Assembly: GCF_009730915.1 (NCBI RefSeq)
Contig: NC_052481.1
Span: 20,124,461-20,188,460, forward strand
Origin: Dioscorea cayenensis subsp. rotundata
Taxonomy: Eukaryota > Streptophyta > Magnoliopsida > Dioscoreales > Dioscoreaceae
Reading direction: 5' to 3'
Length of the DNA: 64,000 bases
Part shown: positions 1 through 13,400 of the stretch, in pieces
How the letters are laid out: each line of letters begins with the position of its first letter
How positions within the stretch are numbered: the stretch's first letter is position 1
Position numbers and translations under genes: made by a program
Notes under the pieces: model-generated
Seen by the model: only the letters and a program-made list of their open reading frames with translations
What the model was told of the DNA's origin: nothing
The model's database searches: none

Positions 1-67
1 TGAAGTGTTTCAAACATTTAAGATGCCCTTTATTTCCTGCAGTTTTTCGATTGATGAGCTTTCTCAT

Positions 68-700
68 ATTTTGATGCACTGATTAGTAATTAAGACATGA
101 GTCTTCTTGTTGTGTTGTTTATGCAGCTCATCATCTTCTGCCTGGTACTTTCTAGTTTGGATCGATTAGCTTTTCAAACTTGTCAATGCAAGGATTAACA
201 ATAAAATAGCATTCCCATTATGTTGGGCTGTAAAATTTCTGGTTTTACAATGTGAATGACTTGATTTAAAGTTAATCAGTGGTTGGTGACAATTTGGCCG
301 GAAAGTGTTTTGCAAGTAACTTATCTTATTTTCAGACATGGAAGATAATCTATGTTCCTCTTTTTTTGAATCAAGTAGCTATCTAGTATTTTGATGCACT
401 GATTAGTAACTGAAACATGAGTTTTTTCTTGTTGCATCTGACATCTGTTATGCATCTCATCATTTTCTTTTTGGATACCTCCAATAATGTAACTCCTTAA
501 GTTTTCAAATTTTCAATGCAATGGTTGATGGCAGAGTATTATTTCCATATCAGATATATGTGCTGTGCATATGTGAACTTTCTTGGTGTCTCATGTGAAT
601 GACTTAATTCAAAGATCTTCTGTCATTTAGAAGTTAGCAGTCAGTGATTTGTGATGATTTGATCTGGAATAATTTTGTATGTTACTTATTTCTTGGAAGT
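68..700 (+). repeat. Diverged tandem duplication inside an intron of the DUF3755 gene
   Basis: Two similar blocks of about 320-340 bp lie head to tail, near 68-330 and 388-700. Shared landmarks are TTTTGATGCACTGATTAGTA at about 69 and 389, TTATGCA(G/T)CTCATCAT in both, and TGTGAATGACTT at 251 and 594. GAAGTGTTTCAA occurs at 2 and again at 696. Spacing drifts from 320 to 343 bp, so indels have accumulated. The repeat is non-coding. Confidence 0.7.
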
Positions 701-958
701 GTTTCAAGCATGGAGTGTAGCCTTAGTTTCTAATGTTTGCATTTATGGGCTAACTGCATCTTTATTGCTTTAAAATGTCCATGCAATATGTAGTTTTTCC
801 CCCTATTTTTGTCATTAAGTTTTTCAATAGTTGTATTCTACAGCTAGGTGAAGTTTTCCTCTTCTTTTTTTTTTTTTTAATTAGGTTCATACCATACCTT
901 GTACTTAATTATATCTGGTTCCCTAAACATATTGATTCTACAATGTGAATTGTCTCAG

Positions 959-3900
959 GTTTGGTAATGAATCACCATTGTCCAAGTATGTCAAAATAGC
1001 GGCTACCCTGAAAAATAAGACTGTGAGGGATGTTGCACTGAGGTGCCAGTGGTTGAATGTGAGTTATATAATATGCTTCGCCTCATTACATGCCCAAATT
1101 TCCTCCCTTAGCAGTGGGTTATAGTGAAATTTCTTCATGTGTTCTTACACGTATTTTTGATTGCAGGATAAGAGAAAAATCAATCGGCGTAAGCCAGATG
1201 ATCATCATGTAAAGAAATTGAAAGACAGAAAGGTAGTATATATTTTGTAATAGATATAGGTTCCTTCGTTCTCTATTAGCTGTTAGGAAATTCTGTTTGC
1301 TTACTAAAATATAGAAAGAGTTCATAGTGGAGTCTTTCTTAAGAGTTCCAGTGATTATTTCAATGATAAACTTATTACTAGCAACGGCCGGGAAGTAACA
1401 CTTCATATATGTTAATCTATGAGCATGATCCTATCTAGTTTTTTATAAACTTCTGCTCAGTATAAGGAAGTGGTCTCCTACAGAGTAGCATTATCCATTT
1501 CATCTCTTGCATGCCTGCCTCTAGTCTTTGATTAGATTCAACTGAGGAAGCAAACTTCCTGTGGAGGATTATTCTATTCTATACATCTTGTTCTTCTATT
1601 TGATAAAACTTCAAGTGTTTACAATTTCTTAGATTGAACTAATGAACTTGTTTTTTAATTATTAATGAATGCTTCAGGAAAAAATGATTGCTTCTCAAGC
1701 AAATGCGAACATGGCGACTATGGCTCCGTACAATAAGGCCACCTATTCAGAAAGAACTCAAAGTGAAGGTTGGTTGGTCATGTCATAGCACATCATGTCA
1801 CACACTCACACACATGTTTTATTAATGCATTTGATAGCAAATGGTTTGAAAAGAGATACTTATTTTCATTTCAGGTTAAATGTAGGTGTGCCATAATCAT
1901 GATTTTGTTTTTATTCTTTTTAAAAATGTCAGTTCTTTTAGGCATTTGCATATGCATTAAATCAACTGATGAGCTTTGTATTTGATAGTTGATCCTAACG
2001 CCATTATAGGGTACCATTTGAGCTTGGTGGTTTTTATGATTCCAGCATGCTAAGGTTTGTTTATAGATGTTCGTATTTTAGATCTTGTTTAAATTACTTC
2101 CCCTTAGATTTTCAGGTAACCATAGAAATAAGCGTACAACCAGTTTTTAAATTTTTTTCCTTATTGTATAATGTGTTGCTAAGTCTAACTGAGTCTCAAG
2201 GAGTGGTTGGTGACTAGAGTGGTATGAAGTCATTCTTGTGGCTGTAAACTTGGTAATTTATTTAACTGTTAATTCAAATTTTTAGGGGGAATTATAGGAA
2301 AAGGACCCAATGTCTATTCATGATGAAATGAATCCACCAAAACATAAAGTCTTGTGTTTGGTTATTTTTTATTTTCCACTGGATGAGTGAATGACAAATC
2401 AATGAAATTTTCGCTTCTAAATTTGAATATTAATCATTAACCATGCATAAATTACATTAGTGAATAATAACTGTGGGTATAAATAATATGCGTTAGTTTG
2501 CTCCAGAAGATTATTAATCCATATAAAATGAGAATGAGAACTATGCTTAGTTAGGATTTTAATCTTTTCTGTTGCTTTTGCCATTAGCCGAATGTTGTGT
2601 TCCTTCGCATGCACTCTAACAAAATGTAGTTTCTGTTTTCATGATCGCATTACTTGTTTATATGGAAGATGTAATTAATCCCTGTTTGTTCCTTCTTCCA
2701 GTCCCAGTTGGAGATTTTGTGGCGCAGCTTCTGGATCAAAATAATCATCTAATTCAGTCAATTTTATCTAATTCTGGAAACAGACAACAGGTGAATATTA
2801 GATTTCTTTCTTTTTGCTGATACTGTTGTGATTCATATTTCTTCACCAATGGAGTGACTCTCTGCTTTATTTGTGACATGAATCATTTCATTTTCATTGT
2901 GATGGAATACATTTTAGCTTGTTATTTTGGCCCCCAAAAAAAATGCTGCATTTTGTGTAATATTTAAGATCTAGCACTCACAGCTTATTGCAACACTGTA
3001 AAAAATGTGAAGCTTTATATTGGGAAGTTGTGTAAAAGGTTGTGATGCTTGAGGAACCTCATTGGTGAAGATCAGATCCAATTAATTGTGCAAATTTTGG
3101 ATGGTCATTGGAGAGAAATTAATGTATTTATGAGAACCATATTCGATATGTTATTTTCAAAGTAGAGCTTGTATTTTCTTATTGAGATTCTTGTTTAGGG
3201 GAATTGTGTCTTTGGTCATCGCAACATATATCAGTTCTTTAAGTAAGGACCAATAGAAAAGGTTTGCCTGAGCATTTTCTCTTCTAATGAAGTCACAAGA
3301 TGACGTTTTGTCACATCACAACACTTAAAACCTAAGGTCCAGGTTGCTTCCAGTATAGCTCTTTCATTCCTCCATTTACGAAATTTAAGCATGAGAACTT
3401 TGTATGTTTCCTGATTAAATGGCTGCATCAGTAGTTGCCAGAAGATGAATATATTACATGTTAATCTATGAAATGCTCTCTCTCTCTCTATATATATATT
3501 GTGTGAGAGAACAGTGAACTTCATTATTTTGCATTTTATCTTTTCCTATTTAAATAGATTTGCGTCAAGAAAACTGTTTCCTGCATCCATGACTTATCGC
3601 ATTCTTCAGTGGTTATATGGTGTGATTAGTCTAACAATATCTTTTAAGCATTGTCATTACTGATTTGTGGTTGGTTAGTCATTTGGATTGGCGCAGATAA
3701 AGAATAACGCTGCTCTCCTAAGTCATTTGAGGGACAACATTGTGATTATTAAACATTGGTATGATATATGTTTTAGCTTTCTTCTTTGATCTTCCAAGCA
3801 TCTCTGAAAATTTCTTATTATTGCCGTCATTATTATGAAATTGATCTTTCATAAAACTTCCAGGATGAGCCAATCTCCGGTGATGAGCCTTATGCCTCCT

Positions 3901-4177
3901 TTGCCAGCATTGAAGGAAGAGTCTGCCATATTTCTTCAGGAAGTTGCAAACATGGTAAGTTTCTACTCATTAGTTTTTTATCGAGAGCGATTAATATCAG
4001 TCGAACTGGTTTAATGTGAGTCGAAGAGTTGCAAGTGAGATAATCCTGATGATCTCTGAATGTTATTTTCATCAGTTTTTTTTGTCTTGATTTATATGAG
4101 AATTTTTTGAGTTAATGCACTTGTTTCCTAATTTTTTTGTGATGCTTTTGCAGGATTTTCAGTATGGTGGACTTTGA
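959..4177 (+). CDS. SANT/Myb-like DUF3755 family protein, 3' part (5' exons outside window)
   Basis: Seven coding exons can be joined in frame: 959-1058, 1167-1232, 1678-1768, 2702-2790, 3697-3758, 3864-3954 and 4154-4177 (TGA). All have GT..AG borders and matching phases, giving 173 C-terminal residues. The first visible exon encodes the end of a SANT/Myb-like helix (KTVRDVALRCQWLN). It is followed by a very basic stretch (DKRKINRRKPDDHHVKKLKD), a Q/N-rich middle (VAQLLDQNNHLIQSIL) and the C-terminal block NNAALLSHLRDNIVIIKHW...MPPLPALKEE. That order (SANT, basic linker, DUF3755) matches the plant family of Arabidopsis AT3G07565, as I recall it. The role is probably nuclear and chromatin-linked, but this is inferred from the family. 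No ATG is present; exon 959 begins one base into a codon, so at least one upstream exon is missing. Confidence 0.85.
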
Positions 4178-4345
4178 AGTAATCAGTTGAAGTAGTGAGG
4201 GGGACACTGACAAATGCTAGTCAAATTAGTGGACCTTTTTGTTAGATAAGGTCAAGTGCTCTGTAGATAGTCTTATAGATATTAAAAAAAAAAAAGAGGA
4301 AATTTTGTTAGGTTTTTTTTTTTAAAACATTTTGATCAGAAACAC

Positions 4346-4351
4346 AATAAA
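4346..4351 (+). promoter_or_regulatory. Candidate poly(A) signal of the DUF3755 gene
   Basis: A canonical AATAAA lies 169 nt after the TGA stop, in a T-rich 3' region. Its placement suits the near-upstream element of a plant 3' UTR. No transcript evidence is available. Confidence 0.45.
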
Positions 4352-4557
4352 GGCTGTGTCTTGGGCAAATTATTGAAGTGTGTGGTTCATGTGTATGATA
4401 ATTTCTGCTTACATCTAGTGGCATAATTATTGAAAATTTGAAATAATCAAGGGGCATTCATGTAACTACACAGGGTCATGCCAAAATAAAAATAAATAAA
4501 TAAATAAATGACTTTTTTTTTACTTATTTGTTTAAATAAAGAAGATTATAATTTAAA

Positions 4558-5435
4558 GGGATTTTTACTTGCATACCCCTGTAAAATCATGAATTTGCTT
4601 AAATACCCCCATAAAAATGATATTTGTTTGTATACCCTTACAAATTAATTATATTTTGCTTCTATGCCCTCTATGGTTGTCGACTTTTAATGTTGTTAAA
4701 TCAATGGATGAATAAGCAGAATTACCAAAACTGGGTTTGCTTTTATATACCCCTTTGAAATCTTATTTTTATGACATTACTCATTTCATTTAACAAAACG
4801 ATCATTATAAAGCTTTGTTAATATACCCATCAAAATTTTTTTATTATATTTTTATAGACTTAAATTATTTAAAACTATAGGTAAACCAATATAATTTTTA
4901 TATACGCTTTAATTATTTTTAAAATTATTAAAAATTATGAATTTTTGAGTAAATTCATACTTTTATGGTTTTTACAAACATCTCTAAAATATTTTAGATT
5001 ATCATATGCTCTTTACAAACACAACCTAAAAATAGGTAAAAATTACAACGTGTAACAATATATAACAAATAATTTCATACAATGGTTATGGGTAGTTGGG
5101 TAATTTTGGATATTGTTAAGGGTAGTTAGATGATGTTAAGGGTAATTGGGTAATTTCATACTAAAAAATAACAAATAATTTCATACTAAAAATTATGACC
5201 TTGGATGATATTAAGGGTAATTAGGTAATTTTGTTAAGTTGGGTTAAGTGGGAAGTATGATTAATTCCATAAACCCTAACGGTGGCTAATGGTGGCTAAC
5301 GGTAACTAACGGTAACTAACGATAGTGATATATAAGTAAAAAAGTTAATTTTATGAGGGTATGCAAGTAAATAGTATTTTTATGGGGTATTTAAGCAATT
5401 TCATGGTTTTATAGGGGTATGCAAGCAATTTTTCC
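4558..5435. mobile_element. Mutator-like MITE with ~95-bp terminal inverted repeats and 9-bp TSD
   Basis: The left end begins GGGATTTTTACTTGCATACC; the reverse complement of the right end begins GGAAAAATTGCTTGCATACC. The similarity continues for roughly 95 bp through AAATCATGAATTTGCTTAAA and CCCCATAAAAAT. The 9-bp sequence TAATTTAAA occurs directly outside both ends (4549-4557 and 5436-5444), as expected for the Mutator superfamily. The 878-bp body has no transposase ORF and is internally repetitive: GGGTAATTGGGTAATTT-like stretches and tandem GGTGGCTAAC/GGTAACTAAC near 5280-5320. A degenerate relative may lie at about 34330-34520. Confidence 0.85.
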
Positions 5436-5814
5436 TAATTTAAATCATTTGATATTAGATATATAACTGTTTTGTTATAAAAAAAAGTAATTAGGGTTTT
5501 CTTTTAAATAAATAATAAGCAATTGATTTTATTAAAACAAAAACTATGAAGTTACTTAGTTTTATTAAAATTAGAAAAAATATTTTCAAGCTTTATTTTA
5601 TCTTATATATAATAATATATATTAAAAAAAAAGATCATTTTCATCCAATTACAGGTTCAAAATTTGTTAAGGGAATAGCAACCAGCAAGAACAAAATAAA
5701 CTTGATGAAATACACCTGATTGCTACCTTTGATTCTCACTGGATTACAAGAGTAACAAAATTACAGCATCAATTTCATTTCCTCTATTTGCTGGCATCTC
5801 ACATTGCCTGAGTG

Positions 5815-5855
5815 AAAAAAAAAACAAAAACAAAAACAAAAACAAAAACAAAAAC
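5815..5855 (+). repeat. (AAAAAC)n simple repeat
   Basis: A poly(A) stretch is followed by about six copies of AAAAAC. It lies downstream of the Lunapark stop codon, within or near its 3' UTR on the minus strand. Confidence 0.8.
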
Positions 5856-5963
5856 ACTGTCACATTACCATTTCGAATTGAGAAACTTTTCAAGCACACA
5901 GGATGTGTGTTAACAAATGAAAACCTAAAAGAAAATGCTCAGATCTTCATGTTATTCAAGCTT

Positions 5964-8900
5964 TCATTTATCTTCGTTAGCGCCTGACGGTGGCTCTTGA
6001 ATGGTAGTGTCAGTGATCGTATCGCCTGCATTGGCGGCACTAACTCCATCACCTAAAGGACTTGTTCTTCCCGAACTAGAGCCTGATTCGCGCCCTTCTG
6101 GTTGCAGCTGAGATACATTCAATGCATGGCAGTGAGGGCAGTAGTAAGTCATGTATGGAAAGTCTTCCTTCCTTGCTAGTCCTGCATGTATTCCATAAGA
6201 AACTCAGACCTTAATTGCTTGTGAATACATTGATACAATGATTTTGATAGTAACTGACCGTTATGCATGTGGCAGTTGCCGCATATTAGCGCAAAGGAGT
6301 GTGTTGGATCATCACCCACAAGAAAGTTAAGCAAGCCAGAGAAAAGACCACTGTCTTTAGGAGAACCGGTGTAATGTTCGACAATTTTTTGCTGATAAAC
6401 AGTACCTTCCTTGCCTTCGGTGTTGTGTACATTTGTTGTTTCATCAGCAAGTTGTGTGTTTCCAGTGCTCCTGGGGCTATGGGTTTTGATGTTGGATGGT
6501 TTCCTATTCCGGAGTCCAGTAGACTGCAGCAACTCAGCATCATTGCTTTTTCCCATTGGTGCGGTAGGGTTTTTCTCATCTCCAACCAAGAAATTCAAAC
6601 CAGAATCTGCCCCCAGCTTAGATGCCAGAACAGTAGCTGCGGCTGCCTTGGCAGCAGGATCAAGGTCATATCTCTGTGGTAACAATGGAGTTAGAAGAGC
6701 AGAGAGACAAACATAAACACACACAGACACAGATCGATCTATCATAATGACCTGAATAAGTTGCTGTGTCGAGTAATAATTTGTTCTCTCTTTGAGCTCA
6801 TCAATCTTTGCCTTCCGTTCAGCACGGAGCCTTTCAAGTGTTTTCTGGTCCTTCTGATCTCCTACAAAAGAGCAATAAGAATACTCTGAGCATTGAAATG
6901 CACCTCAGGAAGTATTGAAGCACAACAGAAGAATACAAATTGACTTCATAAAGATCGATATAGTAGGAAGATAGACCCAGGATGCATTTTAATCATTTTT
7001 TTCAAAGAATGTAAGCATATCATATGGAAAGAAGAATTGCTCTTGAACAGAGCAACTAAAATTTATATGTGCATCATGTTGAACATAAATTTGGAAGTTA
7101 AACAATAATTCAGCAAGACAACCAATCATAAAACTAGAACTGCACTGTCCTCTTTAACAGTATGCTCTCCAGTAAAAAGCTTCTGAATTTGCAAAAGAAC
7201 TGAACAAACTGTAGGGGAGAGGATTATAAAACCAGCTAAACATGGGAAGATCCAAAATCAGAAAAAGATTAATCTCTTCACAAACCACCACACCACAGCT
7301 GCATGTTGCTGTATGAGCGGATATTAAAAATGCGTGTATAACATCTAATAAGCACTTACCTGGTACATGATATTGAGAAACCTGCTTGCTATTACTAAGT
7401 GGTACAAGTATTATTTTGAGCTGACACGAAATCATCTATTAATCACTACGGTATATCTGCTGGAACCAGTATTCCCATGAAGTAGATGTCTGCTATGTGT
7501 CAAATTCTAATAAGAATGGTCAACCATCTCTAGATTGCAGAAGCTTCACATAAATATTGAAGAGAGTGAAGATGCCAATGTGGGAAAAGCTGGTACATCA
7601 TAAGAGCATAAGACAGTTATGTGGAAGAGTCCTACAAGCCAAATGGATGTAGAAGTTAACTGAACCACATGTACATGGATAGATCAATGATCCCCAGATT
7701 GAAAAAAATTTACTACGTAGATACACCATGACAAGTAGGAGCTTAGCCATAAGACATGCATAATTGGCAACATGCAATAGAGTGAAATCCAACCACATTA
7801 AAGATCAGCAAAGAGAAAAGATCAACAGTATTTTAGATCTTTCCTCTTGATTAACTATACAATTTTCTTCCCTTCACAAAGGCAAATGCATGTAGAATTT
7901 TCTTGTAATCCTAATTGCTACATCATCAGAACAGGAGCATTCAATATTGTGCTTGAAGAGCAATTGCCTTCATTTTTATTGTAAAGGGAAAGAATGTATG
8001 TGTTACATAGATGAGTTGTGTATTGCTCACTATCTACAGAGTTGATCGACAGTTTTTTATTCATTTAAAGGAATTTATACAAGAGATTTCAATTTCTACT
8101 AGCAAAGTCATGTGCTTTCCTTCTATCAAAAACAAAATTATTCCTTATCCACAAATATGCCAATGTAACAGTAAGGGGAATCTACCAAGGACTAATAAAC
8201 TAAAAAAAGGGAAACCAAAAGTATCTCACACAATACATTCATGCACAACATCCAAAAGGGTAAATAGAACACTAAGGACTTCAATGTGAAACTAATACGA
8301 GAAAAATATAGAGAGGCCATAAACAGAAATGAGATAACACTAAAATGAGTTCAAAGAAAAATTCTAAAAGGGTGATTGGTTAAAGATATTTACTCATTCT
8401 AACGAAGCTAACAAATCCTGTATATGCAGCAAAACCCAAGGCAGGTACCACAAAAACTGGCAACACTTGGACTGCCTTCATCTGCCAACTTTGATCCACT
8501 CCTCTTACTGATATGAAAGCATATCCTATGAATACAAGCTGCAAATGTTCACAATCATAAATTTATCAGAAAAAAAAAATGTTCTAGCACCTGATACTCA
8601 GCTATGCAAGCAATAGAAAATGCAAGTGCTAATGCCACTCCATCACACACACAAACACACAAACTCTAACAGCATTTGGCATCATTTGATATGAATAACT
8701 TGATTACGATTCTTCACTGGAATAGTACCAAGATTTCAAGGTTTAAATTTTAACTAAAAAAATTCCATTCGATTAGATAAACCTACCAATAATAAAGTTC
8801 CAACATCCAACAATCAATCAAAGCCAATCCAACTCGTGGTTCAAAACAGGTCAATCGATTTCAACAACAACAACAACAACAACAAGAAACTATAGAACGA

Positions 8901-9168
8901 AAAGCAGAAGAGAAGCAGGCACCTCAATGAGAATCGTCATAAGGATGAGATTCCGAGCCCTCTTCTTGGACGTCCGAGCTCTCCGTTGCATCCGGGACAT
9001 CACCAAAGCCTCCTCCTTAGAGAGGTACTGCAGCCTCTTCTCATAGTCCTCGCTCCTCCCCCCGAATACTCCACTCCACACCCGCGATAGGAAACCCCTC
9101 GGCCGCCGCTTCTTCTTCTCCGGCGCCGGATCCACCTCCTTCCCATCTCCCGCTACATCCTCCGCCAT
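5964..9168 (-). CDS. LNP: Lunapark-family ER network protein
   Basis: Five exons (9168-8923, 8538-8394, 6861-6752, 6673-6259, 6181-5964) join in frame to 377 aa. A basic N-terminus (KKKRRPRGFLSRVW) precedes TM1 (~73-93) and TM2 (~108-128). Next comes a charged, coiled-coil-like stretch (residues ~130-165), then a Ser/Thr-rich linker. The Lunapark zinc ribbon is visible as C298-x2-C301 ... C320-x2-C323 (CGNC ... CPHC), split by the last intron. Lunapark proteins sit at ER three-way junctions and stabilise the tubular network; in plants they also influence atlastin/RHD3 turnover (family knowledge). A short duplication LNFLVGD occurs at residues 193-199 and 282-288. All key cysteines are present and the frame is clean. 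Confidence 0.93.
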
Positions 9169-9171
9169 TTT

Positions 9172-9249
9172 CTACAAGAATCGGATCGAATGAGATCAAA
9201 TCAAAGCCGGAGGAAGCGAAGGAGATACAGATCGGATCTGAGAGCTCAC
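9172..9249 (-). other. Probable 5' UTR intron of the Lunapark gene
   Basis: On the minus strand a good donor (G|GTGAGC, 9249) precedes a T-rich stretch and a TTGTAG acceptor that ends three bases before the ATG at 9168. That gives a 78-nt leader intron. Leader introns are common in plant housekeeping genes. This needs a transcript to confirm it. Confidence 0.45.
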
Positions 9250-10415
9250 CGGCGATGATGGATCGGAGGCGGCCGGCATTCCTCGGATGATGCCTTCCGG
9301 CGTCGGCACCCGATCGCGTCTTCACGTTTGAATACGAGTTCTCGAGCGGAGTTTTTTACAAATCTTATTATTATTTAACAATAATAATAATCTATTATCT
9401 ATTTATTATTATTATTATTATTATTTTAAGAAATACTAAAAACGAAGTTGGGCGTGGATCCCACCATTTCTTTGTGCTTTTAAATCAAATTATTAATTTG
9501 CTATTTTATTCATATTTCTTAACCATAATTTCAGGATTTAGGGATAATTTATTAGTTTGTACATTTCTTTTATTTAATGAATATGTTTACCTAAATTTTC
9601 ACACAAAAAATAAAAAATAAAAAAAATAAATGAAAAGCACAAAATTTATAACAAATTTTATCCAAATAAATTTTGTCTAACTTCTAATTGATTTTGATTT
9701 TTTAACAGAGTTATTTGGTCTGTTCTGAGGTGATGATGATCCATGCAACAAACAAACAAATAAATAAATAAATAAAAGAAAGGTTGGTGAGCTGCACACA
9801 ATCAAAATTGAGGCAACGCCCAACAAACCATTTGTTTCCATAAGACAGGAAGGTAGACATTGAGACATTAATGAAAGCTTCTTGGCATGAGTTGTCTCCA
9901 TGCTCTAATAAAATATCATTAAGTTTAGAATTAATTGCATACATCTATCAATGACTTAATAAATAAATAAATAAATAAATCAATAAAATGATGATAGGCA
10001 CAAACTTTTTACCTCTCAAATTTTGAGAATTCTTGAACTAATATAATAAAATCATTCTCCAACAAGAAATAAAAAAAGAGGATTTTGCACATGAGCTACA
10101 TAATTACTTCACATACAAATTCAAAATTTATTGATTCCAAGAACTTACCAAAGCAGACAGAGTAAGCAGAATGTTCTTTGGAGAAACAGTGAAAAAGAAT
10201 ATCTGCAGATAAGCTGCCAACATAAATATGGTTTTTTTTTTTCTTTTACAACATCAGTGACCCAAACGTGTATTTAAGAACATGAATACCATCTTGTCTT
10301 TTTACCAGTGTTCCACAACCCTAATTCCAACAGATGATGAATCATCAAAACACACTGCATTGTACAAAATTTGTTACTTAGCGTGATAATAATAGCTTGA
10401 AATCATCGGTTATCT
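9250..10415. other. Intergenic spacer, Lunapark to PEX22
   Basis: AT-rich spacer with short (AAT)n near 9360-9425 and (AAAT)n near 9760 and 9960. It should hold the Lunapark promoter and the PEX22 3' UTR. I see no gene or element with clear ends. Confidence 0.5.
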
Positions 10416-13400
10416 TCAGCCAATTGTGGAGAAGTACTGCTCTAGAGTCATGGAACTGAAGATGTTGGATGCCATTTGACCCAATGGTTCGGGCGAGATG
10501 TGAACGAGGAGTCTGATAAAGCGCTGAGCAGACCATGGTCAATACGAAAAATGTTATTAGTCAGTAGATGAAGATTATAGACCTATGATGAATGGGCTAG
10601 TTAAGCTAGAAGCTTACGGAAAGTTGAGAGATGATCTCAAGGTTTGTGTCAATATGGCAATCCGACTCCAATTGTCGGACAAATGAGGACCTTCCAATTT
10701 CAGTGCTACAAAATAGAACCTGCCAAACATTTACAATCATAAGTAAATCTTGAATTGAAAGACCAACACTACCAGACACACTGGAAAATCAGCTTGACAA
10801 TATAGTAAATACAGCAAAATTAGCAGTTATCACAGAACTGTTCAAGAAATGAATTTTTCAACCCAAAGGCAAGACAACCAGTTAACAAGAGCTTAATGTA
10901 CGACTCAAATCAAAGAGGATAGAATGTCTGATAAATTCTCCAGCAAGGCATTTCCTCTTTAGATTAGATTACGTTCACATTAGATGCATAAACTGCCTAC
11001 CATTGATGTTAGCAATGAAAGGATGTCTTGGATAACAATACCAAGATGAAGTTTGGATTATACACAAACCAAACAGAAGTTTATTGAAAGTAGTTCCAGA
11101 CCAGCTACACAAAAACTTTCTCGGCTAATATTAATGGCCAATCAAAATGATTCTGGGAAACAACTAAAGAAATCAATGAGAAAAACACATATGATCACCC
11201 AAAATCAAGGTAATGGGATCACGAATTGATGGACTCCAGCATAATAATAACATTTCACCATACCTTGTCCTTGACCAGGCCACCAGTCTGGAAAAGTCCA
11301 GCACTATCCAAAGCTGAGAGAACTCTTTCCTGCAACATTTTTTTTAAAAATTATATACTCTCCAGTATAATAGTTTAAGAAGAATAAAATGCATAACTTC
11401 TTGGCCCATTGATAATTGACTAATGAAATTCTGTATTAGCATACAGTTAAACTACAATTTTCACAAACCTTTACCCAACTTTTGAGTGTGTTTGTGTGTT
11501 CTCTAAAGAAATGTAATCAAAAGTAATCTATAAATAGAACCATAATGACATGATTAAATTGAAAAGGTGTGAAGGAAAAGGAAAAAAATGGCATTGAATG
11601 AAAATCATCTTTCTTTTATTTTCCTCTACTTTTACACAATCTCAGTTCAAACACAGAGTGAGTGCAAGGTAGCACACATGAATGAGGAAGCATAAGAAAA
11701 GAAAAAATAGTCCTATAACCCAAAGTAATGGTCTGTTAAATTGCAATCTGACATGTCTCCAAATTAGCTTGTCCATGGTAAGTGATCCCAGGGATGAAGT
11801 TAAAATTTGTGTGCAGGCCATGGCAATTTATGATGTATGAGTGGCAAGAGAATGAATCTATGCTGCTGCAAAACAAAGAAATTTTGAACCATAGCAACAC
11901 TGATTTATCAACTATAATGGGGATCATTAGCAACAAAGAATATCAAAATAATTATATTCCAGCAATTGATATTGCCATATCTATCCCATCCAACCAATGA
12001 ATATGCACATTTACATTAAGATACGGAAGCTCATATCAAAAAACAAGGAATAATAGTAAACTGACAAAGGCACGATAGGAGGAAGAGTTAATATTCTAAC
12101 TTGTGAAGAACATGTCTGAAGAATAAATAAATAAAAAATAACATTCATGGGAGGGACAATGATTAGCAACAGTGGTTCTCAGTCAGTGATGTGTAGGTAT
12201 GTACCTCACTTTCATCATCAAGAACTGTTTCCATCAAATAGACATCAGTGTATTTGGCCATTTCCAGAAGTACTTCAACCACTGACTGCCTAACAGTAGC
12301 ATGTTCCTGCAAAACCAGAGTAAATAAACAACAGATGACCCAAACAAGGCTATACATTTACCAGGATACAAGTGAAGAGAATTATATTATGAACCTGAAG
12401 CTCTTCAGGAGTTCTCTCCTCTAGAACCACGCCAAGCAATTGGATGGTTATCTGCATGGAATGCAAACAATATATTGAAATATAAAATGTAAGCCTTTGA
12501 AATGCCCTGTGATGAATAGAATTTATTCTCGAGTCATAGGAATCCAAAACACAGTTATCATGTGAGATAATAGTTATTAAAAGTGAAAGGCACATCAAGG
12601 AACTAAGGGGTCAAATCACCTAGGCACAGGGCACATCAAAGCTCAGGCACATTTTTTTCCAAAGCAAGGCGGAAAAGAAACAAATAAAAAGGGTTAAAAA
12701 GTTCATAAAATTCATAAGACATAATAAATTTTCATAATACACATCTTGCACTATCCATCTACAATTTTTGCTCGTGGTGACCAGCAGGCATGCAACATGG
12801 GTAACTTAAACCATATGAGACAGTATACAGAAGATACCGGTAACTTATTAACAGAACAAGGATCTACTAGAAACTTCATGTCAAAAAGCACTTGACAATT
12901 GCATCAAACAGCAACAATTTAAAAATAATAAATACAGTAAATTATGGGCAATAGAGCACGATTTATATTATGTATATCAGCATAGCGAAAATTGAGAACA
13001 TGAGAATAAATAGCTAATACAAAATCCCCAGAGAAAACCTACAAAAGTAATTAGACATTTGGCATTGAGATTGGCCAAGAAAACATATATAAATTATAGA
13101 CGGATGTTTCACAGTAAAAGGTTTGCACAAACAACATTCTTAATGTTTAACTAATTGTGAAAACCATCACACTCAAGTGATCTATGTCCATCCACATTCT
13201 CTCCAATTTCAATATCTGAACCTACTTTGGTCACCATTTGCAAATTTTGCATTCCCCACAAGCTCATTAAGGTTGGCAAGGTTCCTCTGAGGGTCATCTG
13301 GTTTGGAAATCCAGTGAAAATAATAGAGGTCTGAAACTTGCACATGATATTCACTCTTCCCATCTTATGCATAGAGAAGAATATGTGGAAATTATCAAGA

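Noticed and set aside
6299-6716. Two plus-strand open frames (127 and 101 aa) opposite Lunapark exon 4
   Set aside because: They are antisense shadows of a well-supported exon.
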